NCBI RefSeq assembly: GCF_900324465.2
Contig: NC_046610.1
Coordinates: forward strand, 10,976,484 to 11,040,483
Reading direction: 5' to 3'
DNA: 64,000 nt
Source of the DNA: Anabas testudineus
Taxonomy: Eukaryota; Chordata; Actinopteri; Anabantiformes; Anabantidae
Part shown: in pieces, positions 59,806 to 64,000 of the stretch
How the letters are laid out: each line of letters begins with the position of its first letter
How positions within the stretch are numbered: the stretch's first letter is position 1
Notes under the pieces: model-generated
The model's database searches: none
What the model was told of the DNA's origin: nothing
Seen by the model: the letters and a program-made list of their open reading frames with translations, nothing else
Made by a program: the position numbers and the translations under genes

Positions 59806-62800
59806 TCACATTTTAATTTTGGCATAAAGTTTATCTATCTGCTCTCTGAAGTGTTTCTGAAGCTCAGCCCTTTTCGCCTTGAGCGTGGGCGTCAGCAGGC
59901 CGTTCTGGACAGAAAACATCTCGGGGTGTAACGCGATATCTCTGACCTGCAGAGGAAAAAACAGCGACAGAAAAGACAGGATGAATGACAAAAAACAAGA
60001 ACCATCATTTAAACCAGGACTGGAAAAAAAAACAAAACAAACAAAAAAAAAAAAAAAAAACAGCATTTGCTTTGTCCAAACAAAAATCCAAAACCCAAAA
60101 GATTGTCAGTTTGCTAACATTTACTAAACAAACACATACAATTGACAAGACGCAACTATGGCTTTTCTGCCATAGTTTAAAAAGTTCCTTTGCTCACTTT
60201 TAAATCAAGTCAAACCAAATGCACTCACCTGCTCAAAGGACTTGAGCCCCGCTTCTTTCCCCAACTTCAGGAGGTCCTCCAGAATGGAATTTTTTACATC
60301 CTAGAGACAGTCAGAAAAATGTCAGGCATGCACAGAGAGGGGGACAGTGTGTTTGGATTGCTAATGAATTGGATTGCTAAAGAAGTTCAATCTGACCTTG
60401 TTACTGCACAGTTCAGAGTAGGATCCTTCAATCCCTTTTTTCTTGGCCCAGATAGGTAAAAAGTCAGGATCAGGTACCACTATCCCCACGAGACACGCCT
60501 GGAAAACACAACATAGTAACATGAAATTACAAAACTAGATATTAGTGAAGACACAAAAATATTTGTTTGTTCTATCTAATTAAATACAGACCTGTAAGCT
60601 GTCACCGTGAACAAATATCTGGGCCACAGCATCAATGCGATTATAGACGGTTTCTATTTTCTCAGGGGCGATGTATTCTCCTTGTGCCAGCTTGAAGATG
60701 TGCTTCTTTCTGTCAATGATCTTCAGGGTGCCGTTCTGCATTAAACCAGAAGAGGAACATTACTTCACATGAAAGCTGCAGTGGATGATTTCACATATTG
60801 AGATTTCCTCCTGATGTTTTGTTTTTCTTACAGGAAGCCATTTCCCAACGTCGCCGGTGTGCAGCCATCCATCTTTGTCAATTGCCTCCACTGTTCTTTC
60901 AGGATCGTTCAGGTATCCTTGGAATACATTTGGTCCTTTCACACACACCTTGATTAACAGATATAACAAGTTGAAAACGTTTTAACTTTGACATTTTTTT
61001 TCTTATTTGTCAACCTTGTGTAAATGTACTCTCAATTTCTATTTGTATTTTTGATTTACGTTCTTTTTATTTCCCTTTACAAAAAAATTGAATATAACAA
61101 CTCCTAATATATTGGATTTAATGCTAAATATTTGCTTGCTACTGCTCCACACAGTATATTAACCTTATCATAGTTTAAAATGGGAATAACTTTATGCACT
61201 TTAGGACATTATTTCTTTTAAGGTATTCCTGATATTGCACTCAGTTGTTTAACATCTTTCCAATCAGTGCTTGAGTCGGATGTACAGTACGTCTCAGTCA
61301 GTTTTGGGAAGTTTAAATAACTGTGTTAGAACTAGAAGGCGCATGTATTTTTTTTATGCTTTTATAAAGTGTCTGCAATGAGCAAAGGGTTTGTTATATA
61401 ATGGAACTGCTTTGGGTGGGTGGACAGACAATTTATGTTGGTGGTATAAATGAACTGTTGGTTATTGTGTCTCAAGATTTGTAAAAAAATATGAAAACAA
61501 AGTCAAATTGTTCCGTCTTATGTAAGTCGAAGCAAATAAATGGCGTACACACATACACAGTTTGTATTTGAATAACAGTGAAGCAACATTCTCACCTCTC
61601 CCTCTCCATTGACTGCCAGGTAATTCATTTCTGCCACATCCACCAGTTTGATGGCATTGCAGGGCAGAGGAGGTCCTACGTGCCCTGGAGAGACAGAATA
61701 TCTCCAGTTCAGTTTCATGTAGATTATACACACAGGCTTAGATACATTAGAATAGACAACAGCAACAGTTAGTGGATGCTTTTGCTTTTACCTGCTGTCC
61801 AGTCTCCAGGTATGGACATGGTGCACCCAGCTGTACATTCAGTTTGACCATAGCCTTCATAAAACTGTGAACAGCAGTGGACGTTATTGGTAACACAAAA
61901 AAAAAAAACATTAGTTATTTATTAAAGATGACCAAACTGTAAAGGAGATGAGCTGGTGGATGTGGCTCACCTGACAACCCAGAGCAGCTCGTAGGAATGT
62001 CAGGATGGTTGGAGACACCGGTGCTGCTCCTGTGATCATTAGTCTTACGTGGCCGCCCAGACTCGCCTGCAAAGTGTGGAAAACAACAGTCCTCATTAAA
62101 CCCACTACAGCATTATAAAATGTTTGCAAGGATTTTGTCACATCTGGTCAAGAAGATCAGAGAACGACCTAAAAAGACTAAAAAGAATATGGACACATTA
62201 AAAACAACATGAGCTCAAAGCTACTGTTGTATTTCAGCTATAGTAAAAAATCTGTAGTAAAAAAGTGGAGCTGCTTAAACGTGTCCTGTTTACCTGCACT
62301 TTTTTGAAGATGAGTTTATCCCACATGCTGTCCCTTCTGACCACACCACTTTTCAGTTCTGACTCCTTCCTCCTGAAGGCAAAATCAAGCAGCCATTTCT
62401 TCAGCGGCGTGTTGGCTTGACTAAACACCTGCAGACAATTGGAGGTTTAATTTTAGCGCTGTGCCACTGAATTAAGAGAATCGACACATATGAAACATTT
62501 TATCAAGCTCCATCTTATTTTAAAGACCTCATAGTTTCATATTTTCTCAGCAGAACACTTGGAGCTGTGTATCTCCAGAGTCCAGTTACTGGTCTTACCG
62601 ACCTGCCCAATGTTTTTGCTGCCTGTTGTTTTTTGTTCCCTGCTGTTCTTTTATCTCTCCTCTTTCCACTCACCCAAACCGGTCAAGGCAGATGGCCGCC
62701 CACCCTGAGCCTGGTTCTGCTGGAGGTTTCTTCCTCTAAAGAGAGTTCTTCCCTCTCCACTGTTGCCTAAAGCTTGCTCAAATGGTACTGTTGGGCTTTC

Positions 62801-63809
62801 TATATAATTTTTCATATAATTATATTTTGTAAGGTCTTAAACCTTAAAACTTTACAGTAAAGTGCCTTGAGATGACTTGTTGTGATCTGACTCTATACAA
62901 ATAAAATTGAATTAAATTGTATTGAACAAAAGAAATCAAAATATATTTTAAATATTTTAAAAATCAGCAAGAAAATAGTGAATCCTCGGGCAGTTAACAT
63001 TTGTTAAATAACAAAAAATACAAAATACTGACCTTATCAAACATGCGATTGAGGAGACGTGGGACGACTGGGAAGATTGTGGGTTGCAGAGTTTTCAAGT
63101 CATCCATCAGCTGTCGAATGTCCCCTTGGAAGTAGCCGATTCGAGCCCCTTGGGTGAGAACGACGCCCTGATGAAGAGAGAGGTGCTTATTCTTCTTTAA
63201 ATCAGGTTTTCACCACAATGAGGCACCATTATTGCACGACTCATCTATTATTATTACTATTTATTATTTAAATCCACTGCAGCTACTACTACTGAAACCT
63301 AAAAAGTAATTTAGGGCATAAAGAACAACTGTGCTTTTAATATTCCCAAACCTTTAACTAATATCCTTTCCAAATGAAAACTAATTATACACTAACTATA
63401 CACCTGCTTCCAGAAAGTTTTGAAAAACAGATTTTAAGGGATCATAGTCTTGGAACTTACAGAAAGCAGTATGAGATTTGCCATTACTGGTTTCACCATC
63501 ATTGTTAAATTAATACCAGGACTCTTCTGAAAATATCTGTTCAGAATTTTATAGTGAAACAAAAATGGAAGGAAACAAATCCAAAACATACCTGTACAAC
63601 CCTCTCAAACATGTGAGCTAGTGGAAGATAGGATATATGAATGTCATGGCTGGTCAGCATGCAGTGTACCTGCAGAGAACACACAAAACAAAGCACATGC
63701 AGGTTTGCTGGTCAAGCATTAAGTACTGTACCTCCACCACCCTCTCAAACATATGGGCCAAAGGAAGGAAGGAGATGAGTACATCTTTACTGTTGGGCTT
63801 ATGTGATCT
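59806..63809 (-). CDS. acsl1: long-chain acyl-CoA synthetase 1, C-terminal part (5' end beyond window)
   Basis: Minus-strand exons: gate exons 63732-63809 and 63592-63669 (alternatives), then 63033-63167, 62294-62428, 61971-62066, 61792-61864, 61596-61684, 60832-60948, 60592-60735, 60397-60498, 60229-60300 and 59806-59946. With one gate exon they encode the last 393 aa; the N-terminus and the AMP-binding P-loop lie past 64000. Visible motifs are [57 protein letters not shown] and [21 protein letters not shown], ending [12 protein letters not shown]1 makes fatty acyl-CoA from long-chain fatty acid, ATP and CoA at ER and outer mitochondrial membranes. ACSL5 and ACSL6 are similar; the neighbour primpol supports acsl1, and which fish copy (a or b) is open. 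Intron 62429-63032 holds a LINE tail. Confidence 0.88.
62525..62935 (+). repeat. L2/Maui-type LINE 3' tail fragment
   Basis: The stretch carries blocks I know from the 3' ends of a common fish LINE: 'agatggccgcccaccctgag', 'cctggttctgctggaggttt', 'gtgccttgagatgacttgt' and the terminal 'aaattgaattaaattg' tail. It is about 400 bp, 5'-truncated, and inserted antisense to acsl1. No intact frame. Confidence 0.75.
63592..63669 (-). other. acsl1: acsl1 alternative gate exon, Tyr type
   Basis: A 78-nt exon with acceptor 'ctctgcag' and donor GTATGT, encoding 26 aa ending [18 protein letters not shown]. The tyrosine in ISYLPLAH is the 'Y-gate' form described for ACSL1/ACSL6 alternative exons, which line the fatty-acid entry channel. 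It is exactly as long as, and in phase with, the exon at 63732-63809. Confidence 0.88.
63732..63809 (-). other. acsl1: acsl1 alternative gate exon, Phe type
   Basis: A 78-nt exon with acceptor 'gatgtccag' and donor GTACAG, encoding 26 aa ending [18 protein letters not shown]. The phenylalanine in ISFLPLAH is the 'F-gate' form. It lies only 62 nt upstream (in gene direction) of the Tyr exon, too close for both to be included easily. Confidence 0.88.
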
Positions 63810-64000
63810 CTGGACATCATAGGCAGAGAGATACAGACGCAGGAGGAACAAGAAAATATCAATCGGTCAAAGAGGCTCAACGTAAGAGACAGATTTTAAG
63901 GTCCATTAGACAAACTCATGTTTGAGCAAGAGTTTGTGCAGGAGTGTAGGTTTCAGAAGTTGGGAAGGCACAATTCAATTTAAAGGTCAAAAAGGGGTTG
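63810..64000. other. acsl1 intron at the window edge
   Basis: No further acsl1 exon is seen before the window ends; the preceding exon lies outside. Confidence 0.6.

Noticed and set aside
59985-60203. Lysine-rich plus-strand open frames in the last acsl1 intron
   Set aside because: They arise from an A-rich tract on the non-coding strand of acsl1; the minus-strand exons on either side are clear.

Overview
This window is nuclear DNA of a ray-finned (teleost) fish. The support is multi-exon vertebrate genes with short GT-AG introns, two vertebrate-type tRNA-Phe genes, decayed Tc1-like transposons, an L2/Maui-type LINE tail and a hAT element. Species cannot be told. There is no prokaryotic, viral or organellar DNA that I can see.

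Layout. 1-213 is the end of a Tc1-like element cut by the window edge. 1202-12351 (+) is rnf24, a membrane RING-H2 E3 ligase, with a long 3'UTR to about 16.16 kb; two more Tc1-like remnants and a small MITE lie in its introns. 18443-19889 (-) is ccdc86, divergent from glb1 (20882-26850, +), lysosomal beta-galactosidase, with about 1 kb of shared upstream DNA. 27450-28310 is another Tc1-like relic. 29084-31412 (+) is cldnd1, a claudin-fold membrane protein. 33624-35680 (-) is acy3, an aspartoacylase-family deacylase. 42053-46153 (+) is a tachykinin NK3-type receptor (tacr3-like). 48838-49847 (-) is an ecto-ADP-ribosyltransferase-like gene whose catalytic motif looks lost. 51514-51586 and 53486-53558 (+) are two tRNA-Phe(GAA) genes in duplicated flanks. 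54073-57367 (+) is primpol, with a probable noncoding first exon near 52.4 kb, so the second tRNA lies in its first intron. 58631-59749 is a hAT element with perfect 8-bp target duplications. 59806 to beyond 63809 (-) is the 3' two-thirds of acsl1, with two alternative 78-nt exons for the fatty-acid gate.

Gene order and function. primpol next to acsl1 matches human 4q35. The other neighbours lie on several human chromosomes and share no pathway. I assembled every coding model by hand from splice sites and reading phase; all complete models close in frame, with lengths close to the human proteins (RNF24 149 aa, GLB1 651, CLDND1 246, ACY3 309, PRIMPOL 541), except the tacr3-like receptor (372 aa, short tail) and CCDC86 (282 aa, shorter N-terminal part).

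The window does not show an obviously new multi-gene system. The points most worth following are the acsl1 alternative gate exons, the degenerate ADP-ribosyltransferase, the duplicated tRNA-Phe locus, two GC-AG introns in glb1, a CLEAR/M-box-like palindrome upstream of glb1, and an imperfect hairpin at 37.22 kb.
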